Positions 24,457 to 32,225 of a DNA stretch of 35,598 bases are shown piece by piece (positions within the stretch are counted from its first letter, which is position 1; each line of letters starts with the position of its first letter). The DNA comes from Aeromicrobium sp. GTDB lineage: Bacteria > Actinomycetota > Actinomycetes > Propionibacteriales > Nocardioidaceae. Below the pieces are notes generated by a model, which made no database searches, was not told where the DNA came from, and was given only the letters and a program-made list of their open reading frames with translations. The translations under genes and the position numbers were made by a program. Where the stretch lies: the NCBI RefSeq assembly GCF_014378035.1, contig NZ_JACMOM010000353.1, positions 1 to 35,598 of the forward strand. The letters are read 5' to 3'.

Positions 24457-24945
24457 TCAGCGGGATCCCGAGAAGTTGCCGCGAGGCCTGCGGACGACAT
24501 ATCCCTTCGACCAGATCTTGTGCTTGCCGACGCGTGTGCCGGTGCGCTGAACCTCCCAGACCATGCCCTTGCCCGCGTAGATCGCCGAGTGGTAGGCGTA
24601 CCCGCCGTGCAGGAAGATGAGGATGTCGCCCTTGCGCTTGGAGTGCTTGCGGACGTGCTTGCCGGCGAGCTGGGCGCCAGAGGTACGGCCGATCTTGGTG
24701 CCGGCCTTCCGGTAGACGTACTGGACGAGGCCTGAGCAGTCGAACGACCGCGGACCGTCGGAGCCCCACCGGTAGGGCTTGCCCTTCTGGTGCGTGGCCG
24801 CCTTGATGACGAGCTCGGATCGACTGGCCGAAGGACTGGTGCTGTTGGCCTGTGCGGGACCGGACATCCCGGTGAGCACGATGGTCAGGGTGAGGGCGAG
24901 GCCTGTCAGAAGGCGCGGAAAAGTACGAAAAGAGACACGGTGCAT
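24457..24945 (-). CDS. Secreted NlpC/P60 cell-wall peptidase
   Basis: The product is 162 aa with a Sec-type signal peptide (about 1-33, hydrophobic core LLTGLALTLTIVLTG, cleavage probably after AQA) and a single NlpC/P60 domain that would cleave peptidoglycan stem peptides outside the cell. Catalytic C70 lies in FDCSGLVQYVY and H119 in YAYHSAIYAG. At the position of the usual third His, 11-12 residues later, the sequence is MVWEV, so the third residue may be E131 or be absent. The ATG at 24945 has GAAGGA upstream. The roughly 200-nt leader contains a probable c-di-AMP riboswitch, fitting the known link of that riboswitch class to actinobacterial cell-wall hydrolases. It is 75 bp upstream of xseA on the same strand. 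Confidence 0.88.
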   Translation of the reverse strand: MHRVSFRTFPRLLTGLALTLTIVLTGMSGPAQANSTSPSASRSELVIKAATHQKGKPYRWGSDGPRSFDCSGLVQYVYRKAGTKIGRTSGAQLAGKHVRKHSKRKGDILIFLHGGYAYHSAIYAGKGMVWEVQRTGTRVGKHKIWSKGYVVRRPRGNFSGSR

Positions 24946-24960
24946 GGGTTTCCTTCGTGC

Positions 24961-25080
24961 ACGCCTGCGAAAGATGACCTGTCGGGTTCAGACGCGAAGG
25001 TTGGCCTGTCGAACATTCTCGATTAACCCCAAAGGCTCCGTGAGGAGCCGCACTGCCGGGTCTTCCGTGCCCATCACGGT
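24961..25080 (-). ncRNA. Probable c-di-AMP (ydaO/yuaA-type) riboswitch
   Basis: On the minus strand the leader of the NlpC/P60 gene contains two segments that match conserved parts of the ydaO class as I remember it. One is GGAGCC-UUU-GGGGUUAAUC (about 25021-25040), like the class GGGGUGAAUC block. The other is GAACCCGACAGGUCA followed by UCGCAGGCGU (24961-24989), like the 3' CCGAAUCCGUCAGCUAACCUCG...GCGU block. A GGCTCC-GTGA-GGAGCC hairpin is at 25034-25049. The ribosome-binding site lies 11 nt after the aptamer 3' end. The 5' boundary and P1 partner are not clear, and the G-to-U change in GGGGUUAAUC needs checking against an alignment. Confidence 0.68.
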
Positions 25081-25127
25081 GTTCTCGACATCTGCGATCC
25101 TGATGGGCTTCAGCATGGACGCAGAGA

Positions 25128-25157
25128 CGCCTCGGGGGAGGCGACGCAGCAACATTA
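25128..25157 (-). promoter_or_regulatory. Promoter -10 and 5' hairpin of the riboswitch leader
   Basis: TAATGT (25157-25152, minus strand) is a plausible -10 that would start the transcript near 25145, giving a roughly 200-nt leader. The RNA would begin with a perfect CGCCTC-CCCC-GAGGCG hairpin (25143-25128). Confidence 0.4.
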
Positions 25158-25242
25158 CCCTCGGGTCAGTGCAAAGATCAGGTGAAATCGAAGTTCGGCC
25201 AGCGATGCGCATCGGCTGACCGGGCACTCACGGGTCGTCGCC

Positions 25243-25248
25243 TACCAT
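25243..25248 (+). promoter_or_regulatory. -10 element of ispH
   Basis: TACCAT ends 7 nt before the ATG at 25256, predicting a leaderless or near-leaderless transcript. Confidence 0.45.
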
Positions 25249-25255
25249 GGGAGGC

Positions 25256-26245
25256 ATGGCTTCTGAAGTGTCTCTTGGTATGCCCTCGGTCGTCGGCAGC
25301 GTCCTGCTCGCCGACCCACGGGGCTACTGCGCCGGTGTCGACCGGGCGGTCATCACGGTCGAGAAGGCGCTCGACCTCTACGGTGCTCCGGTCTACGTGC
25401 GCAAGCAGATCGTGCACAACAAGCACGTCGTCAACAACCTCTCCGATCGCGGCGCGATCTTCGTCGACGAGCTCGACGAGGTGCCCGAGGGTGCCACTGT
25501 CGTCTTCTCGGCGCACGGTGTCTCGCCGATGGTGCATGCCGAAGCCGCCGAGCGGAGCCTCAAGACCATCGACGCCACCTGCCCGCTGGTCACCAAGGTT
25601 CACCACGAGGCGAGGCGTTTCGCGAGCGAGGGATACCGCATCCTGCTGATCGGGCACGAGGGGCACGAGGAGGTCGAGGGCACCGCCGGCGAGGCACCCG
25701 AGCACATCACCCTCGTGCAGACCCCCGATGACGTCGACGGTCTCGACTTCCCTGCGGGCACTCGCCTCTCGTGGCTCTCGCAGACCACGCTGAGCGTCGA
25801 TGAGACCATGGAGACGGTGCGCCGGCTGCGCGAGAAGTTCCCCCAGCTCGAGGACCCGCCCAGCGATGACATCTGCTACGCCACACAAAATCGCCAGGTC
25901 GCCGTCAAGGAGATCGCGAAGAACGCCGATCTTGTCATCGTCGTCGGCTCGGCCAACTCGTCCAACTCGGTGCGCCTCGTCGAGGTGGCGCTGGAGGCCG
26001 GTGCCAAGTCGTCCTACCGCATCGACGACATCTCCGAGATCGACGAGGCTTGGCTCGACGGTGTGCAGCACGTCGGCGTCACCTCCGGTGCATCCGTTCC
26101 CGACGACCTGGTGCAGGAAGTGCTGGGCTACCTCGCCGATCGCGGGCACCCGGGCGCCGAGGCCGTGCGCACCGCTGACGAGAGCTTGATCTTCGCGCTC
26201 CCGCCCGAGCTGCGCCGCGACATGAAGGCCGCCGCCAACTCCTAG
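25256..26245 (+). CDS. ispH: 4-hydroxy-3-methylbut-2-enyl diphosphate reductase
   Basis: Last enzyme of the MEP pathway: an Fe-S reductase converting HMBPP to IPP and DMAPP. The product is 329 aa. The three cluster cysteines are visible: C25 in [11 protein letters not shown], the Cys of [11 protein letters not shown] and the Cys of [11 protein letters not shown]. The substrate-binding GHEGHEE and [14 protein letters not shown] blocks are also intact. Another ATG at 25247 is in frame, but it overlaps the -10 element, so I choose 25256. It faces the GGT gene, with 23 bp between stops. Together with the Z-prenyl synthase in this window it covers supply and use of isoprenoid units for cell-wall lipid carriers. 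Confidence 0.96.
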   Translation: MASEVSLGMPSVVGSVLLADPRGYCAGVDRAVITVEKALDLYGAPVYVRKQIVHNKHVVNNLSDRGAIFVDELDEVPEGATVVFSAHGVSPMVHAEAAERSLKTIDATCPLVTKVHHEARRFASEGYRILLIGHEGHEEVEGTAGEAPEHITLVQTPDDVDGLDFPAGTRLSWLSQTTLSVDETMETVRRLREKFPQLEDPPSDDICYATQNRQVAVKEIAKNADLVIVVGSANSSNSVRLVEVALEAGAKSSYRIDDISEIDEAWLDGVQHVGVTSGASVPDDLVQEVLGYLADRGHPGAEAVRTADESLIFALPPELRRDMKAAANS

Positions 26246-26268
26246 TCCCTTGGGGAGCATGGGCCTGG

Positions 26269-28158
26269 TCAGTGGCGGGGGTTGACCACTTGGGCGCTTC
26301 CTCCGCCTCGACGCTTCGGCTCGGCCACGGCGGTGAGGCTGCCGTCCCGCCCGACCTCGATGGTGGCTGCTGCGCCAATCTCGGCGGCCGACGTGAAGGT
26401 GTCTCCCGACGGGACGAGCAGCTGCCCGTACGGCTTCAACAGATCGCCGTACGCCGCGATGAACTCCGGCTCCGCCGACGTGGTGGCCGCGTTGCGTTGC
26501 GAGGCCCGCGGCGCCGCGACCGCCTCGGGGAGAGTCATGCCCAGGTCAATCCGGTTGACCAGCACCTGCAGCACGGTCGTGATGATCGTGGCACCTCCGG
26601 GCGACCCGGCGACGAGCATCACCCGGCCGCCCTTCAGCACGATCGTGGGTGACATCGACGACCGGGGCCGCTTGCCCGGCTCGAGGCGATTGGGGTCCTG
26701 GGGATCGTGGACGGCGGTGAAGTCGGTGAGCTCGTTGTTGAGCAGGAAGCCGCGCCCGGGCACCGTCATCGCCGAGCCGCCGGTCTGCTCGATCGTCAGC
26801 GTGTACGACGCCGCGTTGCCCCACCTGTCGACGACGGACAGGTGCGTCGTCGAGACGTTCTCCGTGTCAGGCTTCTCGATCGTCCTCGTGGTCGCACACC
26901 CGCGACCGTCGAGCGAACCAGCCGCGACGGGGCGCGTGGACGCCTTGGTCGTGTCGATGGTGCAGGCCCGTGAGTCGGCGAACCGCTGGCTCAGCAGCGT
27001 CCTGGTGGGTACCGGGACGTAGGCCGGGTCACCGACGAATGCCCCGCGGTCGGCGAAGGCCCGCGCTGACGCCTCGATGTACAGGTGCAGGCTCCGTGCA
27101 AGCTTCGACCCGCCGCCGAGTCGATAGTTCTCGAGGATGTTGAGCGCCTCGCCCACAGAGGTGCCGCCTGACGACGACGGCGCCATGCCGTAGACCTCGA
27201 GCCCGCGGTAGGACACCGAGCTGGGGGCCTGCTTGACCACCCGGTAACGCGCAAGATCGGCGGACGTCATCGAACCGGACGGCGCGGGCAGCGTCGACGA
27301 GGGGTCCTTGGGTGGGTTCTGAACCGTCCGCGCGATCTCCCCGGCGAGGGGGCCGCGATAGAAGGCATCAGGTCCGTGGCGGGCGATGGTCGTCAGCGTC
27401 CGAGCCAGCTCGGGGTTGCGGAACCTCGTGCCGATTTTGGGGGCATCACCGCCGGGCAGGAAGAGGCGGGCGGTCGCGGGGAACGCGGCGAACCGGGCCG
27501 CGTTGTCGAGGGTCTGGTTGCGGAACGTGCTGTCGACGACGAACCCCTTGCGGGCGAGTGCGATCGACGGTGCGAGCGAACGGGCGAGGGAACGGGTGCC
27601 GAAGCGGTCGAGGGCCGACTCCCACGTCGCCAACGTCCCGGGGACACCGACGGCAACGCCGGACGAGACCAGCTCAGGGGTGAAGCGGTACGGCTTGCCG
27701 GTCGCCGGGTCGAGGAACGCGCCGTGGGTGATGCCTGCCGGTGCGGTCTCGCGGCCGTCGATCGTGCTGACGGTGTGCCGACGGGCATCGTGGTAGACGA
27801 AGTAACCTCCGCCGCCGATGCCGGCGCTGTAGGGCTCGGACACACCGAGTGCGGAGGCCGTCGCGACCGCGGCGTCGGCGGCATTGCCACCGCCTCGCAG
27901 CACCTCGACGCCGATGCGGCTCGCGTTGGCGTCGACCGAGGTGACGGCACCACCGCTGCCGTAGGCGGTTGAGGACGAGGCCGGCGTGCTGTTCGGCGGC
28001 GCCGATGTCGCCGTCGCGCTGTCGGCCGGTCCGGTGACCACCGATAGCAGGCCGCCGGCGGCGAGAGTGCCGGCGAGTGCCGCGGCAACGCGCCTCTTTC
28101 CACGGCTCGTGTCCACATCATTGGTGGCCCGGTCAGTGGTCGAGGCGTGGTCACTCAT
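26269..28158 (-). CDS. ggt: Gamma-glutamyltransferase, secreted
   Basis: Self-processing Ntn hydrolase that cleaves or transfers gamma-glutamyl groups from glutathione-like peptides. The product is 629 aa with an N-terminal export signal (basic RGKRR, then AAALAGTLAAGGLLSVVTG, ending near SATA). The large-subunit block VTSVDANASRIGVEVLRGGGNAADAAVA is clear. The autocleavage site and nucleophile are T437 in NVSTTHLSVVD, so the small subunit would be 437-629, and the GSPGGATIIT oxyanion block follows. The ATG at 28158 has a GGGGGAAG-type ribosome-binding site; the frame continues to 28269 but runs through the promoter. Because this organism probably uses mycothiol, glutathione would be an environmental nutrient rather than its own thiol; poly-gamma-glutamate is an alternative substrate. 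Confidence 0.93.
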   Translation of the reverse strand: MSDHASTTDRATNDVDTSRGKRRVAAALAGTLAAGGLLSVVTGPADSATATSAPPNSTPASSSTAYGSGGAVTSVDANASRIGVEVLRGGGNAADAAVATASALGVSEPYSAGIGGGGYFVYHDARRHTVSTIDGRETAPAGITHGAFLDPATGKPYRFTPELVSSGVAVGVPGTLATWESALDRFGTRSLARSLAPSIALARKGFVVDSTFRNQTLDNAARFAAFPATARLFLPGGDAPKIGTRFRNPELARTLTTIARHGPDAFYRGPLAGEIARTVQNPPKDPSSTLPAPSGSMTSADLARYRVVKQAPSSVSYRGLEVYGMAPSSSGGTSVGEALNILENYRLGGGSKLARSLHLYIEASARAFADRGAFVGDPAYVPVPTRTLLSQRFADSRACTIDTTKASTRPVAAGSLDGRGCATTRTIEKPDTENVSTTHLSVVDRWGNAASYTLTIEQTGGSAMTVPGRGFLLNNELTDFTAVHDPQDPNRLEPGKRPRSSMSPTIVLKGGRVMLVAGSPGGATIITTVLQVLVNRIDLGMTLPEAVAAPRASQRNAATTSAEPEFIAAYGDLLKPYGQLLVPSGDTFTSAAEIGAAATIEVGRDGSLTAVAEPKRRGGGSAQVVNPRH

Positions 28159-28197
28159 GTCAGCTTCCCCCCGGAAGTCGGTCGTCGCCGTCGGCTC

Positions 28198-28226
28198 ACC
28201 GTACGTCGGCCGATCGGCTGTGCCAA
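28198..28226 (-). promoter_or_regulatory. Sigma70-type promoter of ggt
   Basis: TTGGCA (28226-28221) and TACGGT (28203-28198) on the minus strand are separated by exactly 17 bp. This is the best full -35/-10 pair I found in the window. Transcription would start near 28191, leaving a leader of about 33 nt that holds the ribosome-binding site. Confidence 0.6.
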
Positions 28227-28258
28227 CCCCACGGACATCCGCACCCCACCCCCAAGAT

Positions 28259-28274
28259 GTGACGTCCACGTCAC
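28259..28274. promoter_or_regulatory. Palindromic operator candidate between ggt and the antiporter gene
   Basis: GTGACGT-CC-ACGTCAC is a perfect 7-2-7 inverted repeat. It lies about 68-83 bp upstream of the predicted ggt start and about 94-109 bp upstream of the antiporter start. It shares GTGAC-N6-GTCAC with the site at 24404. Two copies of GATTTCGG (28286-28293 and 28329-28336) lie between it and the antiporter gene. Confidence 0.45.
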
Positions 28275-28355
28275 GTCTTCCTCATGATTTCGGCTGATAT
28301 CTCGGTGCCTGAGGCGCCAGACCTTGGAGATTTCGGTCGAGGCGGCGGGTGCTGA

Positions 28356-28361
28356 GATACT
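28356..28361 (+). promoter_or_regulatory. -10 element of the antiporter gene
   Basis: GATACT ends 6 nt before the second of two tandem GTG codons (28365 and 28368), favouring 28368 as a leaderless start. Confidence 0.4.
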
Positions 28362-28367
28362 GGTGTG

Positions 28368-30254
28368 GTGGACATCGCCCTCACCATCGTGACCTTGCTG
28401 GCGATCGTCGTGGCGGTGAGCGCGACGGCCAGCCGATTCTCGGTGTCGGGTCCCTTGTTGCTGATGGCTGTGGGCATCGTCGGCTCCTTCCTGTCGTTCG
28501 TGCCTGACGTCAAGCTGACGCCCGAGCTCGTGCTGGTGGGTCTGCTGCCGCCGTTGCTCTACGCGGCCTCGATCCGCACGTCACTGATCGACTTCAAGGC
28601 CAACCGCCGTCCGATCGCGCTGCACAGCGTCGGCCTCGTGCTGTTCACCACCGCAGGTGTGGGGCTGCTCGTGTGGGCGATGCTCGACGTGCCCCTTGCC
28701 GTCGGGTTCGCCCTCGGTGCGGTCGTGGCGCCGCCAGACGCCGTCGCCGCCACCGCGATTGCCCGGCGGGTCGGGCTGCCGCGCCGTGTCGTGACGATTC
28801 TCGAGGGTGAGAGCCTCGTCAACGACGCCACCGCCATCGTCACGGTCCGCACGTCGATCGCGGCAATCTCGGGCACGGTCACGGCGTGGCAGGTCGGTCT
28901 GGGGTTCGTCGTGTCAGCTGCTGGTGGAGTGCTGATCGGGCTCGTCGTGGCGTTCGTCGTCACCAAGATTCGCCAACGCATCGAGGACAACGTCACAGAT
29001 GTGGCGGTGTCGCTGCTCACCCCGTGGATCGCGTACCTGCCGGCCGAGGCGATCCACATCAACGGCATCGACTCCCAGCCGTCGGGTGTCCTCGCGGTCG
29101 TGGTGGCAGGAATTCTCCTGGGACACAGGTCGCCACTGATCCAATCAGGCTCCTCACGCCTCTTCGAGCAGACCAACTGGGCGACGATCTCGTACGTCCT
29201 CGAGAACACCGTCTTCCTACTCATCGGCTTGCAGGTTCGCGCGATCGTCAACAATCTCGACCAGAGCAGCCTGTCGGCGATGCGAATCACGACGGCTTGC
29301 GCGGCCGTGCTCGCCGCGGTGATCGTGCTGCGCATCGTGTGGGTGTTCCCTGCGACGTTTGTCCCACGGCTGATCCCGAGAATCGCTGCTGCCGACCCTC
29401 GGCCCCCGGCAAGCACGACCTTCATGGTCGCCTGGACCGGCATGCGCGGAGTGGTGACGCTGGCGGCGGTGTTCCTGCTGCCGGCAAACACCCCGGAGCG
29501 CGAGGTGCTGGTGCTGATGGCGTTCGTCGTCACGGTCGGCACCCTGTTGATCCAGGGGCTGACCATCCCACTGCTGGTCCGGATCCTCAAGGTGCCCGGC
29601 CCTGACGAGCATGAGGACCACCTCCAGGAGGCCACGGTCTACCAGTCGGTGACCGACGCCGGGATGTTCTATCTCGACAACGACGTCGAGGGGACGGTGC
29701 CGGACGATGTCATGCATCGGCTCCGCGAACGCGCCTCCGACCGGACCAATGCCGTGTGGGAACGCCTCGGCGGTGTCGAGACCCCGAGTGCCCAGTACTC
29801 CAGCCTGCGCGCCAGGATGCTCGACCGGGAGCGTGAAGAGCTGCTCCGCATTCGTGATCTGGGTACCGTCGACCAGGCAGTGCTGACGCGGGTCATGAAC
29901 GCCCTCGACGTGGAGGAGGCGATCCTGGACCGTCTCTCCGAGGGCGAGACGACCTCTGGGCGCGAGACCGATCTCCTGGCTCCGGGCGATCCCGAGGCGG
30001 CGTGCGAACACCTCAAGGCTGCGTGCGCCTACCCCGCACCGTCGACGCCCACCGGATGCGAGGAGTGTCTGCGCGACGGCGAGGACTGGGTGCACCTGCG
30101 GCTCTGCATGGAGTGTGGGCACGTGGGTTGCTGCGACTCGTCGGTGGGCAAGCACATGAGCGGACACTTCGAAGAGACCGGGCACCCGGTGATGCGAAGC
30201 TTCGAGCCCGGCGAGGCGTGGCGTTGGTGCTTCGTCGACAAGGCCAGCGGTTGA
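28368..30254 (+). CDS. CPA1 sodium/proton antiporter fused to a C-terminal UBP-type zinc finger
   Basis: The product is 628 aa. Residues 1 to about 410 form a CPA1 (NhaP/NHE-like) antiporter with 11-13 membrane segments; the ion-binding ND pair is in EGESLVNDATAIV and FALGAVVAPPDAVA precedes it. A cytoplasmic helical linker follows (about 415-540). Residues 546-625 form a UBP-type zinc finger, with C546/H548, C564/C567, LCMECGHVGCC and HMSGHFEETGHPV giving the Cys/His ligand series. In eukaryotes ZnF-UBP binds the free C-terminus of ubiquitin; its bacterial ligand is unknown to me. Similar fusions occur in actinobacteria as I recall. No Shine-Dalgarno sequence is present. The gene end lies in a 14-bp tandem repeat that extends into the stop of the DUF6542 gene. 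Confidence 0.9.
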   Translation: MDIALTIVTLLAIVVAVSATASRFSVSGPLLLMAVGIVGSFLSFVPDVKLTPELVLVGLLPPLLYAASIRTSLIDFKANRRPIALHSVGLVLFTTAGVGLLVWAMLDVPLAVGFALGAVVAPPDAVAATAIARRVGLPRRVVTILEGESLVNDATAIVTVRTSIAAISGTVTAWQVGLGFVVSAAGGVLIGLVVAFVVTKIRQRIEDNVTDVAVSLLTPWIAYLPAEAIHINGIDSQPSGVLAVVVAGILLGHRSPLIQSGSSRLFEQTNWATISYVLENTVFLLIGLQVRAIVNNLDQSSLSAMRITTACAAVLAAVIVLRIVWVFPATFVPRLIPRIAAADPRPPASTTFMVAWTGMRGVVTLAAVFLLPANTPEREVLVLMAFVVTVGTLLIQGLTIPLLVRILKVPGPDEHEDHLQEATVYQSVTDAGMFYLDNDVEGTVPDDVMHRLRERASDRTNAVWERLGGVETPSAQYSSLRARMLDREREELLRIRDLGTVDQAVLTRVMNALDVEEAILDRLSEGETTSGRETDLLAPGDPEAACEHLKAACAYPAPSTPTGCEECLRDGEDWVHLRLCMECGHVGCCDSSVGKHMSGHFEETGHPVMRSFEPGEAWRWCFVDKASG

Positions 30255-30300
30255 GAGTCAGCGGTTGAGGGCCAGCAGTTGAGAGTCAGCGTTCGGAGTC
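30246..30300. repeat. 14-bp tandem repeat, about four copies, across two convergent gene ends
   Basis: AGCGGTTGAGAGTC (30246), AGCGGTTGAGGGCC (30260), AGCAGTTGAGAGTC (30274) and a 13-bp degenerate copy (30288-30300). The antiporter stop TGA (30252-30254) is in copy 1 and the stop of the convergent DUF6542 gene (30286-30288) is at the copy 3/4 junction. Confidence 0.85.
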
Positions 30301-30708
30301 GCTGAGAATGCGCAGGGCGATGACGCTGAGCGCCAGCGCATGGCCGATGACCAACGTCATGCCGCGGTCGATCATCGCGGCGATGAGCCTTCCGACCAGA
30401 CCGGCATCGGTAGACAGCCCGTCCACGCGGATCGCCGACGGCGCAACGAGGCAGACCACGAGCAGAGTGCCGACGAACAAGGCGGGCGGCAGGACGCCGG
30501 TGGGGAACAGCGATCGGACGTCGACGCTGAGCGGCACAGTGACGGCGATGAGCACGAAGGCAACCGAGAGAAGCAGCCCGAGGTGGCCGTCGCGGAGGTC
30601 TAGCCAGATCACGAGGGACATCGCCACGGATGCAGCGACGACCGCCTGGCGAGCGCTCAGGTCGCGCTGGGCCAGCGAAGCAGGTGTGTGCGACACCGCC
30701 TGTGACAT
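30286..30708 (-). CDS. DUF6542 family membrane protein
   Basis: The product is 140 aa with about four membrane segments (LSARQAVVAASVAMSLVIWL, LGLLLSVAFVLIAVTVPLSV, GVLPPALFVGTLLVVCLVAP, TLVIGHALALSVIALRIL). The LSARQAVV start and the LPPALFVGTLLVV core resemble DUF6542, seen near ispH, rmuC and ychF in actinobacteria (Rv1111c in M. tuberculosis, from memory). The function is unknown. The ATG at 30708 is 2 nt after the rmuC stop, so it is the second gene of an rmuC operon. Confidence 0.78.
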   Translation of the reverse strand: MSQAVSHTPASLAQRDLSARQAVVAASVAMSLVIWLDLRDGHLGLLLSVAFVLIAVTVPLSVDVRSLFPTGVLPPALFVGTLLVVCLVAPSAIRVDGLSTDAGLVGRLIAAMIDRGMTLVIGHALALSVIALRILSDSER

Positions 30709-30710
30709 GA

Positions 30711-31784
30711 CTATGACGTTAGTTCATCGACGAGCTCGGGAGCCGTCAATGGACGTGGTGTCGACTCAACGAACCGGGGTGGCTCGACGGGTTCGTCGGA
30801 GACGTGCAACGACGCGAACTTGCGCGCGGTGACCAGGAATCTGGACTCGATCGAGCTGACGGCGTCGTTGTAGGAACGCACGGTGCTCTCAAGCGAGCGG
30901 CCGAGCTTGTCGACGTGACCGGCGACGGTGCCGATGCGGTCGTACATCTCGCGGGCGATGGTCTGGATCTCGCGGGCGTTGGCGGCGAGCTGCTCCTGCG
31001 TCCACGCGTAGGCGACGGTGCGCAGCAGGGCGATGAGGGTGGTCGGGGTGGCGAGCACGACCTTCTTTGCCGATGCGTACTCCAGCAGCGAGGGCTCGGC
31101 CTCGAGCGCTGCCGACAGGATCGACTCGCCGGGCTCGAAGAGGACGACGAACTCGGGGGTCTGGTCGAACTGTGACCAGTAGGACTTGGCGGCCAGCTGG
31201 TCGATGTGTGTGCGCACCTGTCGCACGTGCCGGCGAAGGTGCTCGGCGGCTTCGGCCTCGGTGTCGGCCTGCGCCGCGTCGAGGTAGGCGTCAAGCGGGA
31301 CCTTGGAGTCGACGACGACGCATTTGTCGCCCGCGAGTCGCACGACCATGTCGGGCCTCAGCAATGTGTCGCCCTGGACACTGACCTGCAGCTCGAAGTC
31401 GCAGTGGTCGAGCATGCCGGCAAGCTCGGCAGTGCGCTTGAGGTGCATCTCGCCCCAACGCCCGCGCACCTGCGGCCGGCGCAGCGCGGTGGCCAGCGAC
31501 GCGGTCTCCTTGCGCAGCGAGTCATTCGTGAGTCGAACCGCGCCGACCTGCTCGCGCAGCTGGGCGTGCCACTCGATGCGGCTCGACTCGAGCTCGCGGA
31601 GCCGGTCGCCGAAGCGGTCGAGGCTCTCCCGCACGGGCTCCACGGCTTGCGCGGTGGCGGCGGACGACAGGCTCAGGTCGTGGGCCGAGGCTGTTGGCGC
31701 ACGCCGACCGCCGATGAGCATGCCGATGGCGAGCCCCGCGACGAGCGCGAGGAGGGCAGTGAGGAGGAGGGGGAAGGCGTCCAT
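30711..31784 (-). CDS. rmuC: DNA recombination protein RmuC
   Basis: Predicted membrane-anchored nuclease-like protein that limits DNA inversions in other bacteria. The product is 357 aa. One membrane segment lies at about 5-27 (PLLLTALLALVAGLAIGMLI), then a coiled-coil region of about 60-120 residues, then the RmuC domain with RGRWGEMHLKRTAELAGM, VVVDSKVPLDAYL, FVVLFEPGESILSAALE and VVLATPTTLIALLRTVAY. The catalytic-core-like DSK of PD-(D/E)XK type is preserved. The ATG at 31784 gives the membrane anchor directly; the frame continues to 31910 through the end of the next gene and is rejected. No good ribosome-binding site is seen. It is followed 2 nt later by DUF6542. Confidence 0.92.
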   Translation of the reverse strand: MDAFPLLLTALLALVAGLAIGMLIGGRRAPTASAHDLSLSSAATAQAVEPVRESLDRFGDRLRELESSRIEWHAQLREQVGAVRLTNDSLRKETASLATALRRPQVRGRWGEMHLKRTAELAGMLDHCDFELQVSVQGDTLLRPDMVVRLAGDKCVVVDSKVPLDAYLDAAQADTEAEAAEHLRRHVRQVRTHIDQLAAKSYWSQFDQTPEFVVLFEPGESILSAALEAEPSLLEYASAKKVVLATPTTLIALLRTVAYAWTQEQLAANAREIQTIAREMYDRIGTVAGHVDKLGRSLESTVRSYNDAVSSIESRFLVTARKFASLHVSDEPVEPPRFVESTPRPLTAPELVDELTS

Positions 31785-31833
31785 GAACTCAGCATGCGCC
31801 TGGCCACGGACAGTTCTGCGGACGTGCGGCAGC

Positions 31834-32160
31834 TCAGCCTGCCGAGCCGCCAGCGATCTCGTACGACCACAGCTCGCTGTGGCTTGAGACGGGCTTCGTG
31901 GCCTCATCACCGGCGCGCTCCGCCGCCGACCGGTGGCCCTCGGCGAACGAGGGCGAGCTCAACCACGACTGGAACGACTCCTCGTCCTTCCACCGGGTGA
32001 CGACCAGCCACTGCTCGCGGTCGTCGGTGGGCTTGAGCAGCTCGAAGCCCTCGAACCCGGGGTTGCCGTCGACAGCCCCGGCGCGGGCGGCGAATCGGTG
32101 GGCGAGCTCGTCGCCTGATCCGGCGGGGACGGTGATGGCGTTGATCTTGATGACAGTCAT
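31834..32160 (-). CDS. mhuD: MhuD/IsdG-like haem-degrading monooxygenase
   Basis: Antibiotic-biosynthesis-monooxygenase fold, 108 aa. The N-terminus VIKINAITVPAGSGDELAHR and GFEGFELLKP are very close to M. tuberculosis MhuD as I recall it, an enzyme that opens haem to mycobilin and releases iron without CO. Catalytic-type residues are N7, W66 and a histidine at 76 in FAEGHRS. In MhuD the haem-ligand His is 75, so the loop here is shifted by one. Role inferred: iron recovery from haem. The ATG at 32160 fits the family start; a longer frame to 32262 is not supported. It follows the CoA-transferase gene by 65 bp on the same strand. Confidence 0.75.
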   Translation of the reverse strand: MTVIKINAITVPAGSGDELAHRFAARAGAVDGNPGFEGFELLKPTDDREQWLVVTRWKDEESFQSWLSSPSFAEGHRSAAERAGDEATKPVSSHSELWSYEIAGGSAG

Positions 32161-32225
32161 GACAGTGACAGGCCCTTCGGGTGGGGGGGTTGCGTCGACA
32201 CACGGTCCCACACACGTCGCGACGA

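Noticed and set aside
24988-25227. 79-codon minus-strand frame between the NlpC/P60 and ispH genes
   Set aside because: It runs through the riboswitch leader and its promoter and has no family resemblance.
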